A stretch of 64,000 nucleotides of DNA from Gonapodya prolifera JEL478 (GCA_001574975.1 KQ965776.1:186001-250000), one strand, 5' to 3'. Shown: positions 46,380 to 60,000, counted from the stretch's first letter. Notes: generated by a model not told the origin, from the sequence alone. A program made the numbers and translations.

Positions 46380-46873
46380 TGGGATGGAGAAGGGCACTGC
46401 GGGGGGTGCGGGTGGCGCGCTGCAGGGAGAGCGGTCAGAGGGGGCGGCGCACGCCGCAGCAGACGCACGCACGCGGAGGACGGCGCAGATGCGGATGCGG
46501 CGGACGCAGGCGGGGCGGCGGAAGTCATGGGGCTGGCAGACAAACTCGGTGACCAAAGCAACTGCGGTCTCCCTTCTGACCGCAGCCGCGTTCCTCTCCC
46601 CTTCTTCTTCTTCTCTTTTTGGTGCCTTCGAATCTTAGGAGTCGTTCTGATACATGTGCTACTTGTACTCTCCGCTTGAGAAGGTCCGTTGTCTCTGTGG
46701 ATGCGGTCAGCACACAACATTGTCACCTTATTCTCAATCACCCAAAAATCAATCTTCTCCAATGCCACGTACGTCTGAGTTGGTAAATGGCAAAGACATC
46801 ATTTTCACGGCTCAAATATTTCAACCGGGGGAAGAGGTAAAATTTTCTCTTTCCTTCGCGAAGGAATCCCCCA
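46380..46873. other. Divergent intergenic region between RXT2 and KAP121
   Basis: This stretch of 494 bp lies between opposing starts. Minus-strand frames extend upstream of the RXT2 ATG (to 46556), but the added residues are low-complexity and unlike the family. No other gene, repeat or tRNA is visible. It presumably holds both promoters. Confidence 0.45.
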
Positions 46874-49800
46874 ATGGCCCACACATTCTCTCTCCATGCC
46901 TTGACGCCCGAGGCAATCGCGCAGCTCGCAGCGCTACTCGTGCGCATCTCCTCATCCGACGCCAACACGCGCACCCCCGCCGAGAATGAGTTCAATCAGG
47001 CTCTTCTCGACGGATCCCAGGCACCACTCGTCATTACAGGTCTTGCCAACCTCTGCAGGACCCACTCAGACCCTACGGTGTGTTGCTGTGTGCTCTCGTG
47101 CCCGGATCGCAGAAAAAAATCGTGACCTCTGATCGACGTTCATGCTTTGATTTGACCTCCAGTACCGCTCACTCGCCTGCATTCTCCTCCGCCGAGTCGC
47201 GTTCAAGCGCGCAGCGTACGTCCAGACCACCGGCTCCTCCGAAGAAGAGGTTTCCCAGTGGATGGCCATAGGCGATGACGCCCGTTCCTACACCGAGCGT
47301 CAGCTCCTTGATTCGCTCGCGGGAGAGTCGGACATTGCCGTAAGACGAAAAGTCAACGATACAATCTCGGATCTCGCCCGACACATTCTTGAGAAAGGGG
47401 GTGAGTACCAAGGACTGGTTGTGGTGAACCTGACGTGGAATCATGTGGAAGAGTGGTCCGTTTCACAAGGAGTGGAAAAACGGTTCGCTCGCTCGCTCGC
47501 GACATTCATGCCGCCAAAATCTGTGTCCTTTCACCTGGAGAAGAGTTTCTTCCTCGAGTGTGGACGCCCAAATGGTTTTTCGTGCTTGGCCTCCGTCGCG
47601 AGCAACATCAAAACTGGCTTTCTCCACGCTGGTCGGCCATCAATTGCCCCCACGCCATCTGGCACTATTTTTAAGCCAAACATTTCCATCCGGGGATTTT
47701 TATTCTTTCTCGTGCACTTTCTTGAGACACTGACACCACACCCTAATCTTTTCCCAAGGTGTCTGGCCCGAACTCCAACAAGTCGTTGCCGCCGCCACAA
47801 AATCCTCCGAAGCAGGCCACCGCGAGTCGGGCTTCAAGGTCCTGGGCACCACCCCCGAGCTGATGGAGACGGAAGACCCCGTCATGGTCCGAGGTCTCAT
47901 CGAGAGCGGTCTCACCGACTCCGATTCCCACGTAGGTCCACAGTTCGTCGCGACGCCACACGAAATTGGTCACTTGTCGCTCACGACCTCCCAACTTACG
48001 CAAGGTCCGCCTCGCCGCACTGCACACCGCGGTGGAGTTCTACAACAACAGCACCGACGACGTGCGCAAGCACTCGTCGCACCTCATCACGCGCATGCTC
48101 GAGACCCTCCCTATCTGGTACAGCGCGGGGGACGACGACTCGCTCGGCACGGCGTTCCAGTCACTGCTGGACCTTAACTCGCACTTCAAGGGGCTTCGCG
48201 CCGTGCTGCCGAACTTGGTCGAGTTTTGCGTCACCCTGTGCAAGAACCAGGACAATTCGTTTGAGACTCGCCAGATGGCCGTCGAGCTCCTCACGAGCGT
48301 CGCGGAGGAGGAGCCCGCGATGGTCCGAAAGGTGGCAAACTTTGCCGCCGGGATCGTGCCCGTGCTCCTCGAGTGGCTCCAAGATTTGGAGGAGGAGGAA
48401 GCTTGGCACACATCCGATGATGTCAGTTTTGCCAGAGTCTCTCGCATTTAGTTATTTCTCGTTGGTTCTGAAACCGTTCCGCCTTTGCACTCTTAGAACT
48501 ACTACAGCGAAGAGCCATCGGCGGACGCTGCCGAAGAATACCTCGACCGCCTTTCACGATCGCTCGGCGGAAAATCCGTTCTTCCAGTCACGTTTGCAGC
48601 CATCCCTGCGCTGCTGAGCAGCAACGAGTGGAACAAGCGCCACGCCGGTCTCATTGCCATTTCTTCCATCGGAGAGGGATGCAAGAAGATCATGAGCCAA
48701 GAGCTCCAAAACATTCTCAAGTTCGTCGTTGCACTCCCGCGATTTTAAATTCACGACCTCACCACTCTTTTTTTTTTTTTTCTTCCACTCGTCGCAGCCT
48801 CGTCCTTCCCCACCTCCGCGACCCTCACCCTCGTGTCAGGTACGCCGCGTGCCAAGCCGTCGGACAGATGTGCAACGACTTCGCGCCCGACTTGCAGAGC
48901 AAGTACCACGCCGTCATTTTGCCCCAGCTCATTCCCACCATGGACGACACGAAGAACCCGCGCGTGCAAGCCCACGCCGCGGCGGCGCTTGTCAACTTTG
49001 CCGAAGAGGCGACAGAGGACGACGTCGCGCCTTACCTGGACGACGTTGTCGTGCGTCTGATGGGATTGTTGGCGTCGCCAAAGAAGTACGTCCAGGAACA
49101 GGCCTTGACGACTCTGGCGACAGTTGCCGATAGTGCGGAGAAGCAGTTTGCCAAGGTTGGAGCGTGTTCTCTTGTAAATTGCGTAACGACATGGCTTACC
49201 CTTTTTATTTTTGTGCAGTTCTACGCGCAGATTATGCCGTTGCTTTTGAATGCTTTGCGACAGGGTGTCGGAAAGGAGTACAGGCTTTTCCGTGGAAAGG
49301 CGATGGAATGCGCTTCGCTGATTGCGCTCGCTGTGGGGAAAGATCTTTTCCAGGCCCACGCCGCGGAGTTTTGCCAGCTACTTGTGGAGATTCAGAGTGC
49401 GTTTGGAGCCCTCTTCATTGCTTCGGTACCAGCCGTGGAACCAATGTTTTAATACTCTGCTCTTCGCTTTGTTGGCTAGACTCCATCACCGATAGCGACG
49501 ATCCGCAGGGGCAGTACCTTATCACAACTTGGGCTCGGGTTTGCCGTGTCATCGGAGACGATTTCACTCCATACCTCGCCATTGTTATGCCTCCTCTGCT
49601 CAAGTCCGCTTCTCTGAAACCCGACTTCACCGTTCTCGAAGGTGACGAGGACCCCACCGAGCACTTTTCCGAGGAGGACGGCTGGGAGTTTGTCAAGGTC
49701 CAGAACCAGAACATTGGAGTGCGAACATCCGTTCTAGAGGAGAAGGCGACCGCGATCGAGATGCTGGTCTGCTACGCTAGGGATTTGAAGGGCAGGTTCC

Positions 49801-51494
49801 ACCACTATGTGGAGCAATCGTTGGAGCTGTCTTTGCCGTTGTTGAAGTTCTACTTCCACGAGGACATCCGCCACACCGCCGCGGTGTTGCTTCCCCACCT
49901 CATCGAGTGCGTGAAGGATGCCAACTACAGTGGGTGTTGACTACATATTTTCCGGTTTTGCGAACGTATTGAAGTAATCTCCTGTCCTGCAGGCAGCAAC
50001 CACTTGGCTGACATGTGGGAGCGAATTTCGTCCAAGCTCATCGACTCCATCAACACGGACCCGGACCCTGCGTTCATTGCGACTCTTTATCAATCGTTCC
50101 ACGATTGTATCGAGGAACTCAACATGAAGTGTCTCAACCCCAAGATGATGGAGGACTTCACCACCGCGACAAGGCTCAAGTTGGAGGAGTACATTGAACG
50201 ATCTACCCTTCGAGAAGGTGCGTCAAAACTGGTCTGATTCATCGGCATATTGGATTCTTGGGGAAATGACGAGAGACAATTCTGCAATGCTGAGACATGT
50301 CACGAACATCGTCTCTGAAGATCAGCATTCACAACACTTTACCTGATCCTTTATGGAACAAATCCGCATTTTCGTTCTAGATGTCTTCAAAGGGCTAACT
50401 GTATCATTTTTTTTTTTCAGATCAACGCAACACCGACGACCACGACGATGAACTGGAAGAGGCGTTGCAAGGAGAAGAAGACGAGGAATCAGACCTTCTC
50501 AGTGACGTGAGGATCGGGACATAGTTTCTTCCAGACTGAATTTTTGTCAAACACGGTTCTTCTACAGCTCTCTCGAACTCTGCACATTATCTTCAAACTC
50601 CACAGCTCGGAGTTCCTGCCTTACTTCGATGCTCTGGTTCCCGTGATTGCAAAGTTCGATGTAAGAAAGCAGATGGTTCATTCTCAAAGTGCAAAATCCG
50701 AGTTCCATTCCTCTCGTAGCAATCTCCTGACAGCGCAAACCGACAGTGGGCACTGTGTACCTTTGACGACATGGTCCAGTTCACTGGTCCTGATTCGTGG
50801 GAGTATCACGAACTTGTTCTGCCTTCGTTTGCCAAGGGTCTGACAGACTCAGACGCCGAAGTCCAGCAAGCGGCATCGTACGGAATCGGTGTTGCAGCCG
50901 AGTTTGGAGGACCCGCATATGCCGAGATGTGCGCCGGTAGGTTGAAGCATCAAGAATAGCTATTACGGATTGTTGCAATGGTATATTCGCAGGTGCTCTT
51001 GGCCCTCTTTTCACCTTGGTGAACGCCAAGAAATCTCGTGACGAGGAAAACATCATGGCGACCGAAAATGCCGTTGCCGCAGTGGCAAAGATTTGCAAGT
51101 TTAACAACTCCAAGTTTGACGTCAACCAGGTGGGTACCGAGGAAATGCCACCAACGACCTCTTCTTCACTTAAACGCTTTATTGGACTCAGGTCATTCCG
51201 CAATGGTTCGCGACCCTTCCAATTGTCCAGGAAGACACTGAGGCGCCTCTCGTATATACTTATCTCATGGATCTCGTTGACGCGAGCCACCCGGGTGTTG
51301 CTGATGTGCCCAAACTTCTCCGAGTGTTTTCGGAAGCCCTTGCGGCGGAGATTCTGGAGGAAGGGGTCGCCAACCGTATGTCCAACATGCTGAAGATGGC
51401 CCTGGGGATGTGTCAACGGGATGTGGTCGAAGCTTTGTGGGCTTCGCTCACAGTCGAGCAGCGAACTTCGTTACAGAAGTACGGACTTGCGTAA
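46874..51494 (+). CDS. KAP121: Importin-beta family nuclear import receptor Kap121/Pse1 (importin-5)
   Basis: Kap121/importin-5 carries ribosomal proteins, histones and other cargo into the nucleus with RanGTP. ATG 46874 gives [18 protein letters not shown], then '[20 protein letters not shown]' (HEAT 1), '[17 protein letters not shown]' and '[15 protein letters not shown]'. The HEAT array continues through '[20 protein letters not shown]', '[20 protein letters not shown]', '[20 protein letters not shown]' and '[10 protein letters not shown]'-type repeats, then '[19 protein letters not shown]', an acidic insert '[18 protein letters not shown]', and ends '[15 protein letters not shown]'. About 12 introns are present. 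That at 47401-47758 is 358 bp, well above the others, and is free of stops in one frame, so a naive reading gives a false 451-residue ORF. Near-full family length; all motifs are in order. Confidence 0.93.
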
Positions 51495-51757
51495 TTGAAT
51501 TGGACTTGGGAGAGATGTTGTAATTTCTAGTCGATACTATAGTTGTATTCTTCATTTTTAGTTGAGAAGACAGTACGAATTTTTCGTAATGAGATTTAGA
51601 AGCGTCTCAGTGAGAGGCAAACGATTTCGTTCCATCTGCGTTCAGGAAGTCTCGAACCGATTTCGTTTCTTTTCCGTCCTTTGACCTTGTAGTTCACTCA
51701 TGAACGAATTTGGATGAGCGAAATATGCCCTTTGTTGGATGTACGTGGACCAACGAA

Positions 51758-52306
51758 TTAATGGTTTTGGGGTGCGAGTGCGAAGACTGGCTCCATCAAA
51801 TAAAAAGTCACGAAGCTTCCAATCGCAGCAGCAGTCCCAATGCTAATGCAGATAAACCACCATATTCGGGGGTAGAAAGAGTGGTCCACCTGCACCAATG
51901 TTTGCGTTATCGGACGACTAGAGCCTCCCTCGAAACAAATATACCTCTGTCAGTTCTGAATATACTCCAGAGTCGCGAGGTAGTGATACGAGCACAACAA
52001 CCAACGTCAGATAAAATATTGTAAGGCCAGTTGTTACTGTGTTTCCACTTTCCGACTGCCACGAAAGGAGCGCTGCGAGAAGGGTCAGCACGCCAAAGAA
52101 GAGTAGGACGAACTTGAAAAGTAAAATGGAGCGACCTGTCAGGCCCCAACAGCGGTGTGAGTTGCACCAACACTTGCCAGTCCCCACCCAAGGCCCAGAA
52201 CACGCGCCGCCGATACAGGTGCTACACTTTGTGCTGATGCTGACAACGTGCATGCAGACAGACTCAAAAGGATCGGTGCGAAGAGCGAGAGCCTCCGCAA
52301 ATACAT
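51758..52306 (-). CDS. Small multi-pass membrane protein
   Basis: From ATG 52306 the chain begins 'MYLRRLSLFAPILLSLSACT', a signal-peptide- or anchor-like segment, and 'ARVLGLGWGLASVGATHTAV'. A second part has two membrane helices, 'LLFKFVLLFFGVLTLLAALL' and 'TGLTIFYLTLVVVLVSL'. After a clear phase-0 intron (GTATAT...TGCAG) a third, 'WWFICISIGTAAAIGSFVTF', ends in LMEPVFALAPQNH and a stop. The join between the first and second parts is unresolved; the only visible intron there would be unusually short. I do not recognise the family. The 3-4 helices and lack of a large soluble domain suggest a small organelle or ER membrane protein. Its start codon is only 84 bp from that of the ING gene. Confidence 0.6.
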
Positions 52307-52390
52307 GAAATTGTGTGACTGCGGCTGCTTCGGCCAAAAATCTCACTCGCGCACCCACGAAATTCGGTCGCCTGTCGCTCGCTCACTGTG
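52307..52390. promoter_or_regulatory. Very short divergent promoter (small membrane protein / ING gene)
   Basis: Only 84 bp lie between the two start codons, too little for two separate core promoters with ordinary 5' UTRs. Transcripts probably start within each other's leaders, or a shared bidirectional element is used. This depends on the membrane-protein start being correct. Confidence 0.4.
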
Positions 52391-53948
52391 ATGACCACGT
52401 TTGACAGTCAAGCTTTTCTCGAAGAATATGTATCTAGTAAGTTCAAGCCTCACACGTTGCTCTACGACATCAGGTTCGAGCTAGGGTGCGCTTCAATGAC
52501 TTTGAGCGAGATCTGAACTTGCCGAATGCGTGCGTGCGCATTTGAAGTACTCAAAGTATATGTTTTGCTGTTTGATGGCTCTTTGCCTGTTTCATTCGTG
52601 TTTGGCTGCGTCCACACTTTGAATATGCTGGGTGTGAAAATGGACGAACAGTGCACCTGCACTTGTCCCCATCATACGTCGTGGACAGGCCTGATACATC
52701 GCTTGAGAATGAATTAGCTGACTGATGATTGCTTTTCTCCCACAAACAGCCGTTGAGAACCTACCATCAGAGGTTTCGCACCACTTTGCCGAACTTCGCG
52801 CCAAAGACCAAAAGTTTCAAGGTTTGTGCTTTATTCGCATGGTTGTGCTTGCTATTGACACGTTCGGTCTTGGATTCTCACAAATGGATATTGTTGCCCT
52901 GCTATGGTTCCATCCAACACCGAACAACAATACAGAACTCCGTCGTCAAATATCCTATCAACAACAAAGTGTGCTTTCGAGGGATGAGAAACCGGTGACT
53001 AATTTGACCGAGGAAGGACAACCACAAGGGCAGGAACAACGTGAAGCCCCTGCAACCAATCCGGACGAGGGAGGGGCCGCATCAGAGCAGCTACAGGGCA
53101 CATACGAAACGGCCAAGAATCTTGTCAAGGACAAGGTGGAACTCGCAGATAAGACCTTATCACTGGTGACTAACAACGGCGTACCAATTCGTACTGGGCA
53201 TCATTGACAAAAGTATTCTAAGCTGGAAACACATCTTCGCCGGCTCGACACCGAGCTATTTCGCTACCAGAATGAGGATGGCCAGGCTGTGGGACACACC
53301 TTGGCGATGATGTCTCACTCAAATCCAACGCCTCAAGCTGTACCGTACGTTTCGGACGTTGAGAGTCAAGCAGATCAAGATCCTGGAGGCTCCTACGATC
53401 CGAGATACCGGGATGATAGGGTTTACAAGAGTGAGCGGCTGCATTGGGTTCTACTTCAACAGTTTTGACCTTGCTCCCAATAATGCAGAAAAACGAGCAT
53501 CGGGAACGCGAGTATCATCAAGGAAAAAGCGCAAGAGAGATTACGAGGAGTAAGTACCCTGTACTGCAGGTCTTATATTTTGGTCTGGTGATGCAATTTT
53601 CAATTAGGTCGGACGAGGATTTCGAGGACGAGGTGTCAGAAGCTGGAAGCACCCAAGGAGCTGAAGAAGCTGCGGAGGACGAGCCCCTGTATTGCATTTG
53701 CAAGAATGTGTCGTATGGGGAGATGATCGGATGTGATTCTGAAGTACGTGTTGCTCGCAAAAATAAAAGTCGCTATTCTATTCACCACTCACCATTTTGT
53801 TCGTCAACAGAATTGTCCAATCGAATGGTTTCACTACGAGTGTGTGGGGCTTACAGAACCGCCACATGGGAAGTGGTATTGTCCTCTCTGTCGCGGGAAG
53901 CATGGGTACCGCAAAAAATTCCGTAATCCGGCAGGCGGAGCAGAATGA
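52391..53948 (+). CDS. ING-family PHD-finger chromatin protein
   Basis: ING proteins tether histone acetyltransferase or deacetylase complexes to H3K4me3. Exon 1 (52391-52436) gives '[15 protein letters not shown]'. A 313-bp intron, long for this genome, joins to '[20 protein letters not shown]', the ING N-terminal helix. Next come '[20 protein letters not shown]' and '[20 protein letters not shown]', a basic patch '[12 protein letters not shown]', and an acidic linker. The C-terminal PHD finger, '[18 protein letters not shown]' plus '[20 protein letters not shown]' and 'KWYCPLC', keeps all Cys4-His-Cys3 zinc ligands and the Tyr/Trp aromatic cage. An intron splits the PHD after GCDSE. The polybasic end '[10 protein letters not shown]' could bind phosphoinositides, as in other ING proteins. 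TOP2 follows 91 bp downstream on the same strand. Confidence 0.93.
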
Positions 53949-54039
53949 GGGAAGATTAGATTTTGTATATTTCTGTTTGTTTTGTGTACATGCCCATGCC
54001 ATGGCTTTGACTTTGGTCGTGTGCACCAACTCCACTGAC

Positions 54040-57000
54040 ATGAGCGACGAAAGCGACGCGTACGGCGTCTCAGACACGTACAACAGCGGATCCGATGACT
54101 ACGCTCCAAAGCCAAAGGTACGGACATCGCTTCGTGCCCATGGATGGTCCGATGTTGGACCGCCGCCGGTGCTGACTTGGACGCCGTTTTTCGTCTCCTG
54201 GGACGGATCCATCTTAGATCGCTGCGAAACCCAAGCAGAAAGCCGCTGGGACGACTAAGAGTGTTCTCGCCAAATCCAACGCCGACAACGTACCCCCCAA
54301 ACCCAAGAAGGTGGCGCCGAAGAAACCGGCCAAGAAGAAGACTGTAGACTCGGATGAGGACGCCAGCGATGCTAGCGAGGGTGGCTACGCGCCCGTCTCG
54401 CCCAGGAAGACGGGGGGGAAGAAGGATGATCGTCCAATCGAGCAGGTTGGATTTTTCAACCCACCCTGATGTCACGCCGTCAATCTAAGTGTTTTTTTCT
54501 CGTTAGATTTACCAGAAGAAGACTCAACTAGAGCATATCCTCCTCCGACCTGATACTTACATCGGTTCGGTCGAGCATCATAGCACGCCGATGTGGATTG
54601 CAGAGGAGACGGGCGACGAAGAGGAACCTTTCCGTATAGTATACAAGCAAATTAGCTATGTTCCTGGTCTCTATAAAATATTCGACGAAATTCTCGTCAG
54701 TGAGTGGTACAGTCTTTAATACCTGGTTTCATGACTTGAATTGACTTTGACTTCAACAAGATGCGGCGGACAACAAAGTAAGCTCCCACAACGGCTCCGA
54801 ATTCGACCATTTTGTTGAGCTGTTCTATTTCTGCAGATTCGTGACTCCAAAATGACATTCTTGAAAGTGGACATCGATCGTGCAACGAACACCATTTCAG
54901 TTTTCAACAATGGGAAAGGTATCCCCATCGAAATACATCCGGTTGAAGACGTTTATGTTCCCGAGCTCATCTTCGGGCACCTGTTGACTTCCTCAAACTA
55001 CGATGACTCCGACAAGAAAGTCGTGGGAGGTTCGTGAACTAAGTTGTGGTGGATGGCAAACTGACCAAGCAATCGCCCACCAGGACGAAACGGTTTCGGA
55101 GCAAAACTCTGCAACATTTTTTCCAAAGAGTTTATAGTTGAGACATGGGACAAGGGTTCCGGGAAGAAGTTCAAGCAGGTTCGTCGTGTTTGAGCATACA
55201 ACTTTAAATTGAAGTGCCTCAAAGCTTCGTCTCTTTTGCCAGACCTTCCGCAATAACATGGCGGATAAAAGCGAGCCAATAATCGCTTCAAATTCTTCTA
55301 CCGAGGGAACCAAGATCACCTTCAAACCGGATTTCGCCAAGTTTGGCATGGTGGGAATTGATGATGACCTGATGGGGCTGCTGCAGAAACGAGTGTTCGA
55401 TATGTGTGCAACAGTGCGGAATGTCAAGGTGAAAACTCTTTGGAGGATTCCAAGTCCCACTTTAATGACTGACTCTGATATCGCTCAAGGTTTATCTCAA
55501 TGGCCAACAAATCAAATGCAAGGACTTTAAGTCCTACTGCGAGCTTTACCTCCGCAATCGTCAAAACATACCCGACAACAACAACAAATTGATATACGAG
55601 CGTGTGTCGGATCGTTGGGAGATCGCATTCGCTTTGTCCGATGGGCAGTTCCAACAAATGTCGTTTGTCAACTCCATTTCGACTTACAAGGGTGGGACGC
55701 ACGTATCGTACATTGCAGACCAAGTGATCAAAATCGTCGGCGAAGCTGTATCGAAGAAGAACAAGAAGGGTGCTCAAATTAAGCCGCATCAAATCAAGCA
55801 ACATCTCTGGATATTTATCAATTGGTGTGTCCGATCATGATGTTCCCATGTCGAACCCAACTCACAGGCAGAACTCGCCAGTCTCGTTGAGAATCCTACG
55901 TTTGACTCTCAAACAAAGGAGAACATGACTCTGAAGGTTTCAGCTTTCGGCTCCAAGTGCAGCCTTCCTGAGGATTTCACGAAAAAATGTGGGTTACACT
56001 TTTGATCTCATAACTGGATGAGTTAATGTGCACATTTGTTTTTCGTATAGTGATGAAGTCCGGAATTGTGGAGTCAGTTCTTACTTTTGCGGATGGAGCG
56101 GCCAGCAAACAACTGAAGAAAACCGATGGCTCGAAGAAAGCTCGCGTTAGTGGCATCACCAAGTTGGAGGATGCGAACAACGCTGGCACACGTCGCGCGG
56201 CCGAGTGCACCTTAATCCTCACTGAGGGTGACTCTGCGAAAGCTTTAGCAATGGCGGGTTTGAGTGTCGTTGGGAGAGACAACTTCGGAGTGTTTCCCCT
56301 GCGAGGAAAGCTTCTCAATGTTCGGGAAGCAGGGCTGAAGCAGATAATGGAGAATCAAGAAATTCAAGCACTGAAACAAATTCTGGGATTGCAGCAAAGT
56401 GCGAAATATGGTGAGGATGGATCTCGTTTTCGAACGAGAGAAGATCAATCAATGGTTGTACTTTCGTCACAACATTTAGATTCAGTAGAAAAATTGCGAT
56501 ACGGGAAAATTATGCTGATGACTGACCAGGTAGGGGTGCTGTGGTCTTTCTTTCAACTGTTGTTTGACAAAGGGTTATACTGCATTAGGATCATGACGGA
56601 TCACACATCAAAGGGTTGATTTTGAATTTGCTCGATCATTTCTGGCCATCGCTCTTGCGGATTCCTGGTTTCTTGCAAGAATTTATTACTCCCATCGTGA
56701 AAGTAGGTAGACAGTGGATGTGATTGGTCATTGGATTTTGGATTCATCCTCTTCCCCATTTGTCAGGTGTCGAAAGGTAAAGGGAAAGATAGGAAGCAGA
56801 TCAGTTTTTTCACTCTTCCCGAATATGAGAGATGGAGGGAGGACCATGAAGGAGGAAAAGGGTGGACCGCGAAGTATTACAAAGGTCTCGGAACATCTAC
56901 CTCACAGTACGTGTGCGCCGCCCATTTTCCTGACAGTGTTAGTTAAACTGAATCATGTCTCAGAGAAGCGAAGGAATACTTTTCCGCAATGACGAAGCAC

Positions 57001-60000
57001 CGGAAATCATTTGCACCTGCCGATGACCAGTCACGCGAGTTGATAGACATGGCTTTTGGGAAGAAAAGAGCAGATGACCGCAAGGACTGGCTCCGACAAT
57101 TTCAGGTGAGTATCGCGCTCATGGAACCAGTAATTTCATTGCTAAAATGTTGCTTTTCAGCCGGGAACTTTTATGGATCATTCGACCCGGGAAATCAAAA
57201 TTCCAGACTTTATCAACAGGGAACTTATTCTATTCTCTGTGCGTGGAGAATTTATTGTCTTGTTCGGTTCATTTTCTAACCATTTATTCGTCAAGCTTGC
57301 GGATAATATCCGATCCATACCTTCAGTCGTCGATGGACTAAAGCCTGGACATCGCAAAATCATATTCGCATCTTTTAAGCGGAACTTAAAAGGGGAAATC
57401 AAAGTAGCCCAACTCATTGGGTGAGTGATGCACTTCGTCATTGAAATACTGCTTATAGCTTTATTGAACTCGAAATTGAATGCTCGTAGCTATGTTGCCG
57501 AACATTCAGCTTACCACCACGGTGAAGCCTCGTTGGGAAGTACGATTGTCGGGCTGGCTCAGGACTTTGTCGGCTCCAACAACATACCGCTGATGGAACC
57601 CATTGGACAGTTTGGTACTCGCGCACAGGTTCGGACCAAGCAATCACTCATTACTCTGCCTTTCTCTTCTTAATATACTCAACTTTTAGGGCGGAAAAGA
57701 CGCTGCGAGTACCCGTTACATCTTCACTTCTTTGGCACCAGTGACACGCAAAATCTTTCACCCTGCTGATGATGCACTACTGAACTACTTGAATGATGAT
57801 GGTCAAAATATCGAGCCGGACTGGTACATGCCAATTCTTCCAATGGTACTTGTGAATGGCTCCGATGGTATCGGCACAGGTTGGGCAACATTCATCCCCA
57901 ACTACAACCCTGCCGATATCGTCGGAAACCTGAGGAGGCTCATGCGAGGTGAAGAAATGACCCCAATGAGCCCATGGTGTGTACGATGTTCTATTCGTGG
58001 TTGCGCTTCGTGTAATTGTGTTCGGGTTTTTGCAGGTATCGTGGCTTCAAAGGTGCTATTGAACGAAGTAGCGACTCGGGTAAAGATAAAGACAAGTGGA
58101 AGGTAACTGGAGTGGTCAGGAAGATCAACGAGTCAACAGTCGAGATATCAGAGTTGCCCGTCAAGACCTGGTACGTAACAAGATTGTCTTCAGCGGTTGA
58201 ATCCTCTCAACTGTTGTTTCGGCTCCAGGACGCAATCCTATAAAGAGCAACTTGAAAGCTGGCTCCAAGGAACTGAAAAACAATCCGCCTGGATTAAGGT
58301 TTGTTAATACATTTCTTTAAAAAATTCCAAGATCGAATTTCTGTTTGATTTGAAGGAGTACAAAGAGTATCACACCGATACAGACGTTCGTTTTGAAGTA
58401 ACTTTGAGTCCCGAAGAAATGGCGAAAGCTGAGGAAGAAGGCTTGGAGAAAAAGTTCAAGGTCGTGGGGTGAGTTCTGATATCTTCTCGCGCGACTTGTG
58501 CGACTGATCATTGTGTTTACCCTTTTGAAGATCCCTTTCAACCGCCAATATGGTGTGCTTTGATGCATCAGGTCGAATTAAGAAGTACGAGACACCCGAA
58601 GAGATCGTCCAAGATTTCTATGACCTTCGCTTGGACTACTATGGTAGAAGAAAGGTGTGTGATATCTAACCGTACCTACTGGCCCGTGCCTCTGATCTTC
58701 CCTTACTTTTAGGGACACCTTCGAGATGCCCTTGAACGGGAGCAAGACCGCCTGGAGAACAAAGTCCGATTCGTCACAGAAATCATCAAAGGCGAGCTCG
58801 TTGTTAGCAACCGCAAGAAGGCTGTACTGCTGGAAGAACTGCGGAAGCGCAAGTATACACCGTTCCCGAAAGCGGCAAGCAAGAAGGCGACTCCGACTTC
58901 GCCGGAGGAAGTTCCCGAGGGGGACGATGAAGCAGAAGATGATTCATCGGAGCGTGGCTCCGTTTCTCGTGATCATGGTTATGATTACCTGCTATCCATG
59001 CCGATTTGGAATTTGACATGGGAAAAGGTTTGCTGCTTGGGAGTTGCTTCGTTTACCGTATAATGATGATTTATTGGTCGTTTGTCAACAGGTTGAACAA
59101 CTTAGAAAGGAGCTCCTGGCAAAGCAAAGCGAGCTTGACGAGTTGTTGCGTATGTCTCCGAAGGATTTGTGGGAGAAAGACTTGACCGAGTTTATGAGTC
59201 TTTGGGAGGTGTGTTATTTTTCACCACACCAAAGGAAAAAGACTGTTATAACCGATGCTGTCTTCCTCTGCTGAAATAAGGATTCTGAACGCAAGTATGA
59301 TCAAGAACGGAAGAACGCTGCTCCTATGAAACCTTCAGGAAAGGGAAAGGGAAAGGGGGCGGTAGTCAAAAAGCCCGCCAAGAAGAAGAACGTCTCATCC
59401 AGTGACGAGGAGAGCGATGTTGCGATGGACGATGACTTGGATGAAGAGGACGATTTCGTGCCGGAGAAACGTGAGTTCTGTGAGTGCAATGAAATAACAC
59501 CGCGGCCTGCTCTGATCTTTCCCACATCCAGCCAAAGCGCCTGTGAAGCCCAAAAATGCAGGCCCAGCTGCAGCGAAACCAGTTACCGTCAAGAAAGAAC
59601 TTCCGGTAAAACAAGAAGACGATTCGCAGCCAGCTACATCGGCCACAACCCTCAAGGTTATGAAACCAGCCGCCATCAAAAACGAACTCCCAATCAAAAG
59701 AGAAGAGGATTCCAAGCTTGCGTCATCGGCCACAATCCACAAGGTATTGAAGAAACCACCACCGAAACCGCATAAGATGAAGGACGTGTGTATGAACGAT
59801 GTTTGTTTGCAATGCTATGGCTCTCAACTGTATCCTTTTCAAAGGAATCGGACTCGAGCTCAGACGACGAATATTTTGGTGGATTTGAGGCGCGGCTGAA
59901 GCAGCGAATGGCGGAGAACATGTTGGGGAAGGCTCGAGTAGACGCCTTGGACTCGGACAGGGAGATTCCCAAACCAACTCAGAAAAAAGCACCCGCGAAA

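Noticed and set aside
47262-48617. 451-residue continuous plus-strand ORF
   Set aside because: It starts in the correct KAP121 frame but runs through an intron (47401-47758) and then follows the wrong frame; importin motifs resume only after splicing.
51710-52024. 104-residue plus-strand ORF downstream of KAP121
   Set aside because: It is antisense to the small membrane protein, whose minus-strand exons have membrane helices and a good splice join.
52440-52520. Possible tRNA-like GGTTCGAGC box
   Set aside because: The matching A-box and a foldable acceptor stem are missing; it lies inside the ING intron.
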